Shown here: in pieces, positions 8,712-18,855 of the stretch | Layout of the letters: the number at the start of each line of letters is the position of its first letter | How positions within the stretch are numbered: the first letter of the stretch is position 1 | Source of the DNA: Chondrus crispus | Taxonomy: Eukaryota > Rhodophyta > Florideophyceae > Gigartinales > Gigartinaceae | Reading direction: 5' to 3' | Length of the DNA stretch: 64,000 bases | Assembly: GCF_000350225.1 (NCBI RefSeq) | Contig: NW_005179312.1 | Location: forward strand, 1-64,000 | Translations under genes and position numbers: made by a program | The notes under the pieces: generated by a model | Databases searched by the model: none | The model's input: only the letters and a program-made list of their open reading frames with translations | What the model was told of the DNA's origin: nothing

Positions 8712-10318
8712 AAGAATACAAAGCGGCAAGTGCTATATTGTATCAGGGATAGTATCGTCGAGCGGCACGGGGGAAGTCGAGATCGTGTACATATGAACTC
8801 TTTAGATGCCACTTTGAAGCAATATGCGTGATAAACAGTCTGATGAAGTGACCAGGTGGAAGAGCAAACAGCTATTTCTTTCTCAAGGTCGTTTTGAAAT
8901 TTTCAGCTTTTTGGCTACCGCACACATAACATGGCAATACGCCTGCGGGATCCGCCCGGTAAGCGCGACTTACAATCATTCCTAAGTTTGCAGTACGCAT
9001 TTTGCAATTGTGCATCCTGTCTTGGATATTCATGCCGCAGAAGCAAGGCAGATACAAGTGTACATCGACATCTGTCGAGATCAACTACGACAAGAAATAT
9101 TTACCCTAAGACCCATCCGAGAGTTCGCAAGGATATTTGAAAAGGCTTCAATGCCTTGTTGGCTGCGTGCTTATCTGATTATATTCATCAATACTCTCTG
9201 AAATAACAGATGCTAGTCGACCTGCCACAGAGCAAAATTCACCGTCATCCTATGATCTTGTATGTTCGAGAATGCATACGTCCGTTGGAGGCGGAGAACG
9301 CGGTGCGAGTTGTTGTATCACAACGCATTTGCATTTCTATCGGCACATGACACCTCTTATATGGCCAAAGTTATAGCATATTCTGGAGAATGACCCCATT
9401 TTGCAGGCAGCCGGCCTGCGTCGTTCAGAATCCGTCTAGCCAATCCCCACCACACAGGCAATTTTGGAGTTGACAGCTCGGGTTGTACTCAAGACCCAAC
9501 CAAGATTATTTTGCTGCGCTGCCGGACACGAGCCGCAAGAAGCGCTCCCACTGTTTTGTGACGCAAAGCCTTTGCCTTTATTTTTGAGGTCAGCCATACA
9601 GTCCGAATTTACGCATGTTCAGAAGAAACTACTTCTAATTTTATGGGCACCTTAGACGACGATCCACACCCAAAACGTACCTCCCCTTACTGGATCGAAA
9701 GGAAAAGGTCGAGAGCTTTCCTGGTAAGCACAATGTGCTGTTGGTATCCCGGCAACTTCACTCTCAACAATGCTGATCATGAGACACTACAAGAGCGTGC
9801 GGGGTGAACCGACCGGGTCAGATCTAATCGTATTGTAATCAATGCTCTCATTTCTTCTTCCACAGTTGCATCGTTTGGCAAAAATGGGGGCTAAGGTGGA
9901 TGCGGAGCGGCGGGTCGTAAAGATCTCTTCCATCCACAGCAGTATCCTGTGCTCCAGCATTATCATAACATAAAATCTGGGTATGATTGGCCGCCCAGGC
10001 CTCCATGACGGGGTGTAGCGCAGGGGGCTACGCGAAGACCAAGTCGCGCGCCGGAAGATGAGGCGAGCGCCTCCGCGCCCACGCACACCTCATCCTCGTC
10101 CCTCCGCTATTGGCGCTGGAAGGCTCGAGCGATTGCGAGGGCTCTCCCTCCAGCACTGCCTTCTCTGCGGCTTCTGGGCTCATGGTCATGGAGAGCACCC
10201 TGATGGCCCCATCACCATCTGGTAGCGACGCGGCCTCGGAGATGCAGATGAGACCATCCTCCTCGCTGAACGGGCTGAGAAAGCGGAGCTCGCCGTCGGT
10301 TCATGCGGAAGAGTCCTC
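8712..10318. other. Degraded intergenic DNA, no gene recognised
   Basis: Only short frames occur. One plus-strand stretch at 9010-9201 (HAAEARQIQVYIDICRDQ...) looks mildly coding but lacks context. GC content rises sharply after about 10020. Nothing else supports a gene or a known element. Confidence 0.3.
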
Positions 10319-10496
10319 TCAGGGAAGGGTTTCCAGAGAGACGCACTTGCCGAGCTTGCAGCGGTGGGGGGGACGCAATTATCGGTGGAAGTGCATATTT
10401 CGAAGTTGAGGCCCACGCGAACCTGTTGCGGAAGCACGGGCCGCCATCTGCCGGTGCGAGGATGAGCAGCAGTAGCAGCGTGGGGAGCAGAGACAT
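10319..10496 (-). pseudogene. Possible secreted Cys-rich peptide gene, frameshifted
   Basis: The minus strand opens with a strong signal-peptide-like start (MSLLPTLLLLLILAPADGG) at 10496. In other frames it continues with EICTSTDNCVPP and then CKLGKCVSLETLP before a stop at 10319. The last frame change falls in a run of seven C, typical of slippage or sequencing error. The pattern C-x5-C-x(n)-C-x4-C after a signal peptide is what small secreted cysteine-rich proteins show. An unspliced gene with a short intron is the alternative. Confidence 0.3.
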
Positions 10497-10814
10497 GACG
10501 GAAAAGTATGTTGATGGATCGTGCTAGCTCGAACTAGGGGAAGTGTGGAACGGGCTCCCAAACGAGACGAAAGTGCAAGTGTGGAGAACAGATGTGTGGG
10601 AGGCGGGAGCGGGGGCGGTAGAAGGAGGTCGGCATTCGCTACGCCTGTGCATTCCTGGCGTCCATCTCCAATTTTCGCGTTCCATGTAGCGCTACCGAAG
10701 GACCTCCGAACCAGAACGTTACCGTCATAACAGGTCAAGCAGACGACCCCCGCTACTCTCGATTTGACATCAACGGCATTTTCCTCCGACCTCCAAATCC
10801 ACACGCTATTATCT

Positions 10815-11985
10815 TCAACCCTCTAACTCGCCAATTACTCGCCCTGGTTGCTGTCTTCTTGTCACGCAAACCTCGCTGGCTTCTTTGTTAATGTCATCCC
10901 ACCAAGTCGCAGCTCCCTTCGCCAGCAACTGCAGTTTCATTACTTCAGTCAAGATTTTTGCCGCGAGGCCTGCTTCGCGGGTCATAAGAAGTTGAAGGGG
11001 ACCAATAATTGATATGAACGATTTGCATCGCCGCCTTGCATTTCTTGTCAAGCACCCCTGCCGCAGTAGAAGATTTACGGCTTGTGAAGTAAGTATGACT
11101 TCTTACGTAGTTCTACAGCTAATATCACAGTGTCAATTTGGAAGCAGATCGCACGCTCGTACAACCGCGCAGCAAGACCCGCATTAATCCCCACCCCCGT
11201 GCCTCGCCCTAGCGTGTCGCCAAACTCCACAATCGTCTCGGCGTCACCGTGCCACTCAAATAACGTCAAAGCCCGCGCTGCATCCTGCTACACCCCTTTC
11301 CCGCCGTCTGGCAATAGGCGCCCCAGGAAACGCACCAATTTTTGATGGCCAGCTCGTACAATTCTGCCGCCGGGTCCATGGCCGTATCCACTCCTCACGA
11401 GCCATTTGATACTGGCTAGTATGAACTCACGATTGACTCGAACCTATTATACTGCTCAATCGCTCTTTGAAAACCTTTGCCGCCCCAGTTACATTCTGCA
11501 CCACCTCGTACTGTCGAACCATCACCAGGATTGCCAGGGAGGACTTTGCACGGCGATCACGACTTTTCGCGATCTCGTATTGAAACAATTCGACTGCCGG
11601 ATCTATATTCTTCTCTACTTCCTCCGTGGCGTCATTCAGCAGGACTCCGAAAGCGACAATCGCGCCGGCGCTTTCATTTCGGTGGATCGCGTCTTCACAT
11701 AACTTGCCAGCCCGTACTGCGTTCGCCTGGATTCCCTCCGCTCCCTCAACGAGCAGGTTACCCAGACTGACCACGGCGTCAGAATCATAGTGCTCCTCAA
11801 TCGTTCGTTCGTACGACCCCATAGGACACTTCTCGTCGATCTCGACCCGTCCGGGGCCTTCTGCGCAGATAGGCTGTCAGGGCGCACCATCGCGCCGACG
11901 GGCACCATCGCTCGGACAGGATCGCACTCCTCAATCGTTCGCTCATGGTACTGGAAGATTGGTCTCAGAATATTACAAGGGAATA
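10815..11985 (-). pseudogene. Sel1-repeat (TPR-like) protein, decayed
   Basis: Several minus-strand segments in different frames share the helical repeat pattern of Sel1-like proteins. One, within 11427-11822, reads AVVSLGNLLVEGAEGIQANAV..., then AIVAFGVLLNDATEEVEKN.... Another, at 11075-11269, reads TIVEFGDTLGRGTGVGINAG. A third, at about 11300-11380, reads DTAMDPAAELYELAIKNW, and a fourth at 10815-11051 is weaker. Frames change at least three times and stops intervene, so no protein of normal length can be made. Sel1 repeats are 36-44-residue helical hairpins used as protein-interaction scaffolds. I infer a pseudogene of a host multigene family. An intron-rich live gene is less likely because breaks fall inside repeats. 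Confidence 0.55.
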
Positions 11986-12007
11986 ACGTCTTCTAGTCCA
12001 AAAGAAC

Positions 12008-12432
12008 TTAGTCTTGAAACCACGGAAGAAACATTGTAATTCCCTTCTCCTTATGAGGCTCTTTTCTTACCAGCCATGCCTCCACATCATCATGACTCCG
12101 CAGGGTTGAAAACCCAGGCAAATCCTGACACATCATCCTCTGTAAATTTGCTTTCTCGTATGAAAGAAGGCAAAGACTGAGCGCTTTTTTCATCCTGCAT
12201 GTCTTCCTACCATACAAGCCTTCATCGTGAATTGGAACGCCATCTATGTCACGAAAAGTACAAGAATAACAGCCCCCTGCACCCGCAGCGCCTTGCATGA
12301 ATCTTGTGCAATTGGCCAAATTGTGGCCTTGCAGACCACACCTCAGACAACGCGACTTGTACCAGGACCACAATTTCTCGTTGTTCGATCTGGCATGCTT
12401 AACATGCTTGCGATTCTCTACTGTGCAAGCCG
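12008..12432 (-). CDS. C-terminal Cys-rich zinc domain of the RecQ composite
   Basis: From the A-run near 12432, this frame reads NGCPACTVENRKHVKHA and then CLRCGLQGHNLANC, followed by CYSCTFRD. The CxxC pairs plus a CCHC-like knuckle resemble the Cys-rich tails seen after RecQ domains in fungal DUF3505-type proteins. It ends in FLPWFQD at 12008. A nucleic-acid-binding role is inferred from the zinc pattern. Confidence 0.5.
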
Positions 12433-13332
12433 GACAACCATTTTTCCCAGGCGGGCAAAAAATTCCCGAACCTCATCGGCAGATACACTGGTTGTGCTGC
12501 TCTTTGTATTCGTAGACCCCGTTGGACTGTTCAGTTGCTGAATATCTGTGACATTTTCATTTTGGACGGATTTGTAAAGCTCGGGGTGACAGACGTCGCA
12601 GGCCTGAATGCCTCTTTCCGAGCACGACTTCGAAGGAACAGCACCATCAGCAAAGCGATCTAAAATCCATCTCCGACACGTCTTGGAGTTCCCTTGCAGT
12701 AGTGTCACCTCCCCGACGAAACTCTCTGAGGTGGGCCCGTGTGCCTGTAGTCGATCTGGCTTGAAGGGAAGCCTGTCAGCAGGCATCCTCTTCCACTGGG
12801 CACCGTAAACATTAAAAACAGTACTTGTTCCAAGGTCACCATCACGACCAGCTCTCCCGCTTTCTTGAATAAACTCGATGAGACTGCCTGGCAAGCCTGC
12901 ATGAATGACTATTCGGACTGTTAGAATGTCAAAGCCGCAGCCGAAAGCTGACGTGGCTACCATGATATGTGCTTTTCCGTCGGCTGTGTGAGCCCAACCA
13001 CCTTGCCTGTTAGTTCGCTCTGCAGGACTCCTTCCAGCATGGTACATAAAGCAAGGCGTGCCGGGCATGAGACCTGACAATATTGACGTTAATAAACTGC
13101 AGGACTCTCTCGTTGGAACGTACACAATAGCTCTGCAGTCTGATATGTTATATTCCTTCAGTTGGGAGCTCAAAGTAGCGTCAACAGACCGGTACAATGC
13201 TTGCCGCGTAACATCTCTCACTTCGTACTTGATGTTAGATCTCGACGTTTGCTGTCGAATAACAGACCAAGTTTTCATGCCACAAGCGTGAGCAATGTGC
13301 TCGGTGAGTAAGGGGGGTGATGTTGCAGTCAA
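12418..13332 (-). CDS. RecQ helicase, motif III and second RecA-like lobe
   Basis: The frame opens at a TTG in LTATSPPLLTEHI (motif III). Motif IV follows (RAIVYVPTRESC), then motif V (IMVATSAFGCGFDI) and motif VI (QESGRAGRDGD), the hallmark of RecQ helicases. A C-terminal segment with CSERGIQACDVCHPE may be part of a RecQ zinc-binding subdomain. The frame is lost in a GGAAAAATGG run near 12430, where a one-base shift leads into the Cys-rich tail. Confidence 0.8.
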   Translation of the reverse strand: MTATSPPLLTEHIAHACGMKTWSVIRQQTSRSNIKYEVRDVTRQALYRSVDATLSSQLKEYNISDCRAIVYVPTRESCSLLTSILSGLMPGTPCFMYHAGRSPAERTNRQGGWAHTADGKAHIMVATSAFGCGFDILTVRIVIHAGLPGSLIEFIQESGRAGRDGDLGTSTVFNVYGAQWKRMPADRLPFKPDRLQAHGPTSESFVGEVTLLQGNSKTCRRWILDRFADGAVPSKSCSERGIQACDVCHPELYKSVQNENVTDIQQLNSPTGSTNTKSSTTSVSADEVREFFARLGKMVVRLAQ

Positions 13333-13334
13333 CG

Positions 13335-13808
13335 TTAAATTGGAACTCTCACACCTAGTGGGCGGATGTGGTCTCGCAGGGTATCTATAGCAACTCTAAA
13401 TTCAAGCCAAAGTACTACCAGATGACCCTCATCAATAAATATGGCAAGGAGCCAGCCAGCCAGGAGTAGGTTCCCCATGTAGACTTGGTAATCTTTTTTC
13501 GAAACATGTTCCACGCTTGCAATAATAACCCTGGATCCTGCAGCTTCCCGATCTCGCCAGAGAGAGGCTTGTATTCCAACTTTAGAGCACCTTCTCAAAA
13601 TGTCCTCTTGCAACGCCACCAGAGGAAAACTAACTACGACTGCCTTGTTCGGTTTCACGAAAGCAGACATCATGAATGTCATCGACTTTCCCGCACCTGT
13701 CGGAAGGACCACAAGCGTATATTTTTCGGCATCAATGGCCATGTCTACAGCGTTTTCTTGCTCCTTTGACTGGAACTGTGCCTCGTGTTTGTCCAGAAAT
13801 AGACCCAT
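13335..13808 (-). CDS. RecQ helicase, first RecA-like lobe
   Basis: The block contains the Q-motif-like SKEQENAVDMAI, Walker A LPTGAGKSMTF near residue 38, SFPLVALQEDI, and a DEGH box (FIDEGHLVVLW) in place of the usual DEAH/DECH. It ends at PLGVRVPI with a stop. Motif III (LTATSPP) follows immediately in another frame, so a one- or two-base indel broke the gene here. The domain couples ATP hydrolysis to 3'-5' DNA unwinding in RecQ proteins. Confidence 0.75.
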   Translation of the reverse strand: MGLFLDKHEAQFQSKEQENAVDMAIDAEKYTLVVLPTGAGKSMTFMMSAFVKPNKAVVVSFPLVALQEDILRRCSKVGIQASLWRDREAAGSRVIIASVEHVSKKDYQVYMGNLLLAGWLLAIFIDEGHLVVLWLEFRVAIDTLRDHIRPLGVRVPI

Positions 13809-13895
13809 TTCCGTTTTCTAGCTCCTTTTCTCCTTTCTGTCTTCAGATCGAGGCTTTTTCTGCAACCTTGAAAAGGGAATATCCAGACCGGCTAG

Positions 13896-15946
13896 TTATG
13901 CATTTCTTTTGATAAAAGTGAGAGATTTGACTGATTCCATTACATGCTGCTGAAAAGTTTGACACACAGACATGCATTTCGCCTGCTCGGAGCGAATACT
14001 GAAAATTGCCTCTTCCATTTTCTCCAGCCTTGAGCCCACATCTTGTGAGGGAATCTTTCTTGCTTTCAGACCGCCAATGTGGACCAGACCATCCGAGTCT
14101 GACGCTCTGCTCGATTCCCTTCCCGATATCCCATTTTCAGACACTGGGCTCGACTCAGACATTTCATCCCCGAAAGGACACGAGGTCCCATGTTTCATTC
14201 CATTGGAGTTGTGCCAGGTCTGAGAAGCTTGCCTATAAGCCTCGATTTCAGTGCCAGTGACCTTGTGCATATCCAACTCTGAGACCCCGTAATTATTATG
14301 GCAAGTCTCTTCAGTGTGTCCTGATTGGTTATGTATTATAAAACTCGCAGAGGCTCTTCAATTCTTTTGCTCCGCTTCTGCACCTGCATGCCCACCGATA
14401 AAGTTTTTGATAACTCCGGCATGGTACTGGCGATACTGACTTGTTTGAAGGGGGATCCCCATTACCTTAGTTTCTAACTCAAACCATATACGTAGCCGGT
14501 CGGCATTTATTGCCTCGCTACGGCTCACAAATAAGAAGTCCCGATGATATGTTAAAGATATGTCTGCTGTTGAAGGCCTAGCGCCGTCACACTGCAGTGC
14601 TAATGCCAGAGCCCTTCCACCGGTCGGACAACAATTAGATACGCCATAATGATACCCGCTGTGACCGCATCTGGGTACCTGACTATGGGCTTGCCCAATC
14701 CCTCGTGCATATTCCTGCTTTTGTGATAGAATATGGCAGAGAACAACTGTCCGTTGCTGAGGTACAGGTTGTGACAAGCCGTAGATGAGTTGCAAATCTG
14801 TACCGCACCAACTTCACTTGCGCGAGCAGGGGCACCCGAACATATCTGGGGCAAAACGTAGATAACGCGTTGCAACTCCTCGCATTTGTTGATGAAATCT
14901 TTTGTTTTCTTCAGGTTGAAGTTTCCCTGCCCATCGAGAATAACAGGCTGCAGCATGTCCTTCAAAGCATGGGACCAGTGACGATACACATGAAAATTTG
15001 CCCTGTGACTTGCAAACCAATAACTCGGGGTTCTGTCCGTGAATGTGTCTTGCATTTCCGCGCAGGCCTGCCAGAAATCGGCAGTGATAACCAGGCCATT
15101 GATAATACCGCCGCTGAGCAAGTACCATGCTTTGCGCTGTAGAGCCTTCATCTTTTCACCAAGTTTGGACAGAGAGAGTTCGATACCGTCGACGATAGCG
15201 CAGTGATGATGACGGGGATACAATATGAACCTCACCTTCTGCATCTCTCCATCTCGAACCCTGTGGCACACTTTTATGCAGTACTGAACAAAGCAGACAC
15301 CGGTGTCTAGGTTGCCCTGCGTAGCTTTCGCAATGCGTTCCCAGCCTTCCGTGGTGTCAGAAGGACCTTTTATATACAACTCTGTAACTGCAACGCACTT
15401 TGCAAGGTGCTTCAGTGCAGCGATCATAGGGGACACCTCGTTGGCGGTACCCAATCGGAACGATGTTTTGTCTCGGCTTGAAAATACTGAAGAACATGAA
15501 ATGAAGAGGATGAAGCCATCTTCCTCGTCAGAGATCGCTTCAAAAAAGAGAGACAAGAGTAATTCATGCAGCAGGGCCAGACTCTCATCCTCCGTGGAGT
15601 TGGTGAAATGGGAGAGATGGGTCAATATATTGACACTGCGGCCAGGTAAATGGGTGAAGAGGGATGACTCATCCACGCAACTAGCAAACAAAAACGATAA
15701 TAGGCGACTTGTACGGGCATCGTATAAATCGACCGCGCTGTTTGATAAGGAGAGAGATAGGTCGGAGTCCATAAACGAGTGAGCTTTGATGTACACCTTT
15801 CGCTCTGTGGTGTCAAAAGCTCGTTTGTGATATGATGCCATGAGTCTCCGCGCATACTTATCACGTTGTGTATTTGATATAGAGGCGAGCTGGAACGCCT
15901 TATTGTACAAGAGGTCATTGTTTTGGAGATGCTTATCAAACCTCAT
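13896..15946 (-). CDS. Tyrosine-recombinase-like domain of the composite (frameshifted)
   Basis: The first frame (15946-14600) is helical and reaches PQICSGAPARASEVGAVQ, which resembles the first catalytic Arg block of tyrosine recombinases. It continues with a SAIFYHKSRN strand and a VVRPVEG block. After a frame change near 14620 follow an SRSEAINADRLR block, MGIPLQTSQYRQYHAGV, and after one in-frame TGA (14358-14360) NQSGHTEETCHNNYGVSE. The last matches the GH...Y block carrying the nucleophilic Tyr in this superfamily. An acidic Ser-rich linker (14276-13896) leads towards the helicase. Expected activity is DNA cleavage and rejoining through a phosphotyrosine. I assign the fold from motifs only; the exact catalytic residues need alignment. 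Confidence 0.5.
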
Positions 15947-16527
15947 TATCGAACCAAAGAATTCATACGCGAGATGTCGACATTTGCAATTCCCGAGGGC
16001 TTGCGACTCTCCATCTTCAACAGAATATTTGTTATCTCACAAGGAGGTGCGATTTGAACACCAGAAACAACCTCGAAGTACTTTTGTCTTCTGTTGCCAC
16101 CAAATATGGATTGGGCATTAACGCCAATGTGGGGAGTATCCGTGTCGATAAATTTAGACTTTGAGCACTCTGCACCACTCATATGCTTACGCATCGTGCC
16201 CTCCATTCGCGAAATATATGCACATCTCGGGCACTTCAAACACTGTCTAACTGGAATGATGTCCATTGTGGGGAGAATTGGTCCCATGACAGAATCGGAG
16301 ACGGTAGTCCGCATGTATTTTTGGCGAAGTTCTTGGTTCTGACTGTGATCGATCTCACTGCGGGCGGCAGTGACAAGTCGTTCAACTTCCTTTAGCTCTG
16401 CTGCCGAGGAGAGCTTGTGAGTCTTACGGAGATGAGGCCTAACGTTTGAAATTTCGACTGCATAACCACACTTGCTGTCTGTACAGACAAGCAGATCGAG
16501 CGTTGGGAAATAAACAAACTTGAACAT
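15946..16527 (-). CDS. N-terminal C2H2-like zinc domain (DUF3505-like) of the composite
   Basis: I take the start MFKFVYFPTLDLLVC at 16527. Two zinc-binding units are visible: CTDSKCGYAV...HLRKTH near residues 15-40, and CLKCPRCAYISRMEGTMRKHM near residues 98-118. The linker between them is helical and charged. The arrangement matches the DUF3505-like N-terminus that precedes RecQ helicases in fungi. The frame ends TAA at 15946-15948, overlapping the ATG of the next block (TAATG). An 8-base insertion near the junction would equally explain the shift, since ...NSLVR and RFDKHLQ look contiguous. Confidence 0.55.
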   Translation of the reverse strand: MFKFVYFPTLDLLVCTDSKCGYAVEISNVRPHLRKTHKLSSAAELKEVERLVTAARSEIDHSQNQELRQKYMRTTVSDSVMGPILPTMDIIPVRQCLKCPRCAYISRMEGTMRKHMSGAECSKSKFIDTDTPHIGVNAQSIFGGNRRQKYFEVVSGVQIAPPCEITNILLKMESRKPSGIANVDISRMNSLVR

Positions 16528-17064
16528 CTCGAAAGTAGCAGTTAACAAACCTCGTTAAAATTAGTGTCGGGACTGGGAGGTGTGGAAGTGAGAGAGAAGG
16601 AATTGTGGACGTACCGTAAAAGGAGCCAGAGCAGGAAAAGTGACCTGATGGAACGTACAATTGACGCAGGCTCCTACGCAGGACTGGAGTTCCCGCCAAT
16701 TTAGGCTGCAGTGCTTGGCTCTGACCGGTTGTGTCATCTGTTTTACCAATCAGTAATCATACGTAACGAGTTTCACAATCGTAAAGTGAGGTTAGAACGT
16801 CCCTCATGCGCAGTCTCCAGCGCCTCCTCGTGCAGGGTCCTCCGTGCATGCTGTCCCATCAGTTCACCGCCGATCTCAGCCCGTTCCCTCGCCTTCATTT
16901 GCGGCAAGTGTGGGCATGTGGGTTAAATCATTTTCGGTCTTCATCATTAAAAACAATTTGATAATGTCGGGTTATTGCTGCGGCAAATTATTTGATGTGC
17001 AAAGTAAATTTTTTGAACCAAAACAATTTTGTTCGTATTACTAGGCACGCTTAGAGTACTTCTT

Positions 17065-17640
17065 CTAGTGGGAAACAGTTTTCCCAATATAATTCGCGGA
17101 TATCATGGGGGGCTTGGCAATGGTGTGCCAACGGTTGATGGATCCCTTCTGTGATGCCAAGTGGACCAGTCGTAGCTGTTCAGACTTGCGCCTTATGTGC
17201 CCTGGGTCACCTTTGTGCACGTTGTACAGTAAAATGTTACTGTAATTAGTATGGCAGAGCTCACACTTAATTGTAAGCTTTTTTTAACTCTTTGTCCAGA
17301 TATTGTAGTGCGCTATTAAATCCGCGGGCACCAATCAATGCCTTAATGTGGTCTTCCGTTAAATGGTTTTCCTGCCACGCTTGGTGAGCGGGCTTTATCA
17401 CCTTGCACGTATAACACGTGGTGCCACTGTGCGGGGCGGACCGGGGGGCTAGGGCGATTGTTGGACCGCGATCCAGTTCTTGGCTTCGAGCCCCCCAATA
17501 AAATCAATTTCGGTTTTTAGTACTGTAGCCTTTGGCTCCGTAGAAACTGCCACTACTTTAGTGGCCTCGACAGGGGGGCTCGATTTCTTGTCGACACGTG
17601 TCACCGTTGTGACCTCTGCAACCTAAGCCTCGGCGGGCTT
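17065..17640 (-). pseudogene. Decayed double zinc-finger gene, possible distant relative of the gene at 2.8-3.6 kb
   Basis: Three overlapping minus-strand frames give a Ser/Thr/Lys-rich stretch (VDKKSSPPVEATKVV), then CYTCKVIKPAHQAWQENHLTEDH, then after a further shift CELCHTNYSNILLYNVHKGDPGH. The second finger is C-x2-C-x12-H-x5-H, the same U1-type spacing as both fingers of the protein at 2847-3638. The first is similar, with x13 and x4. Two frameshifts break the gene. The low-complexity N-terminal part has no DRDS repeats, so common descent is uncertain. Confidence 0.4.
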
Positions 17641-18098
17641 ACTGTTAGGCTCTGGCTTACACACTGTAATGGCAATAAAAATAATGGTTCAAAATCGGTT
17701 AGCGATGCGACCAGTTGTCACGTGCCTCATGGACACGTGGACTGGTTTTAGAAGGTTTGGACTTACTTTCGAAAATTCGGGAGTTGTGTTCGGGGGTAGA
17801 CTCAGATGTTCTATTGACGTTCTGGTTCTAGTCGGTTGGTGGGCTCCATGGGTTAAGCAGTGGCTGTGCCTGCCTCTACAACTCCCCGTCGCTCTCGAAC
17901 TGGGACCTTTATAGAATTCTAGAAGGTAGCTACTCCACAAGTCAAATAGCCCCGACCACACTAAAAACCATCCTTTCCAATAAAACCCCTCCTAAATGGC
18001 CTCTTCTAGCCACATTTTCACTCCTTCGCCCGTCTCGCCATGGTTCTTGTCGCCTGCGGATCCCGTCAGATCTTGCTGGCGCTGACCGGGTCGTCCTC

Positions 18099-18272
18099 GG
18101 GGACTCTTTTCGGTATGGAGTCCCCACTTCTTTACAAAGAGGACGACCTCTCAGTCATGGTGAGGCCTGTAGTAGCGTGTACTGTACTGTACACGTCCCG
18201 TACAGTAGGCTCCTGTCCCGCTCAGCTCTTAACTGCAGTCTTGAGAGTACTGTCAAGAGGCTGAGCGGGACA
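18099..18272. repeat. Two stem-loops
   Basis: One stem pairs GGGGACTC (18099-18106) with GAGTCCCC (18118-18125). A larger one pairs 18214-18230 with 18255-18272 around TGTCCCGCTCAGC, with a single bulged base and a 24-base loop. Between them are short GTACTGTAC repeats. Similar hairpin-rich stretches occur in the LTRs at 36.8 and 62.9 kb, so this may be part of an LTR relic. Confidence 0.45.
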
Positions 18273-18689
18273 CTATCTTTACACTTAATCATTAACGAAT
18301 TTTGGGCCAAAAGTCTCAGACCTCAATTTTACCAACAGGTCATGTGCCCAGATTTACGCTATCATTCTTGAGTTGGATCCTCACGGGGTGCACTTCGGTC
18401 GACACAATGTTGGGTGGTTGGTTTGTGTCACACTTGGAATTGTACCAGCCTGCGTGATTTTTCGGTGACCCGCGCTGTGTGCTTGGCGTCCCATGATCGC
18501 GAGGGAGTGTTGGAGCACTGAGCGAGCCTCAAGAGAACACCAAGAAGCCAGCGACTGTGGCTGAGTGGAAAAACATTTTGCGCCCAAATCTGCAGACCTC
18601 GTTGAGGGCCCAGATTGACAGTACTGCCTGTGAGTTTAATTTTCATCGGCTGAGTAAGGCGAGACGGGGAAGCTGCCACCGCCTACAGG

Positions 18690-18855
18690 AACGTGTGCCA
18701 GTCCTTGGTAGCGTAGGTAGTAGAGCCAGGAGGGGTGTGAAGGCCGTAGTGTGGCCACAGGATTACATTGACGCCTCAACGCCCGGAGTGGTACTGGGTG
18801 ATGTTCCGGTACTGGCGGGCAGAGGCGGATCTCGGCTTGCACGCATATGGTTGTG
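18690..18855. repeat. Diverged LTR-like relic
   Basis: The stretch GGTAGCGTAGGTAGTAGAG... through GACGCCTCAACGCCCGG to GGGCAGAGGCGGATCTCGGCTTGC parallels, block by block, the LTR cores at 36935-37065 and 62995-63125 (GACGCCCCGG... and GGAGGCGGATC...GGCT). No matching ends are visible, so it is a fragment or a distant family member. Confidence 0.4.

Larger units (their letters stand above)
12008..16527 (-). mobile_element. Composite zinc finger - tyrosine recombinase - RecQ helicase gene, degenerate
   Basis: Five minus-strand blocks in strict order reconstruct one domain series of about 1,450 codons: N-terminal C2H2-like domain, tyrosine-recombinase-like domain, acidic linker, RecQ helicase, and C-terminal Cys-rich domain. 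One single frame runs from the recombinase C-terminal block (about 14640) through the linker into the helicase Walker A region (13335), with only three stops (14358, 13896 and about 13822). That argues for one fused protein rather than neighbouring genes. At least four frame changes make this copy inactive. Large proteins combining a DUF3505-like zinc domain with a RecQ helicase are familiar from fungal genomes and telomere-linked helicases. I infer a mobile or subtelomere-associated element. I could not find its termini. Confidence 0.6.
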
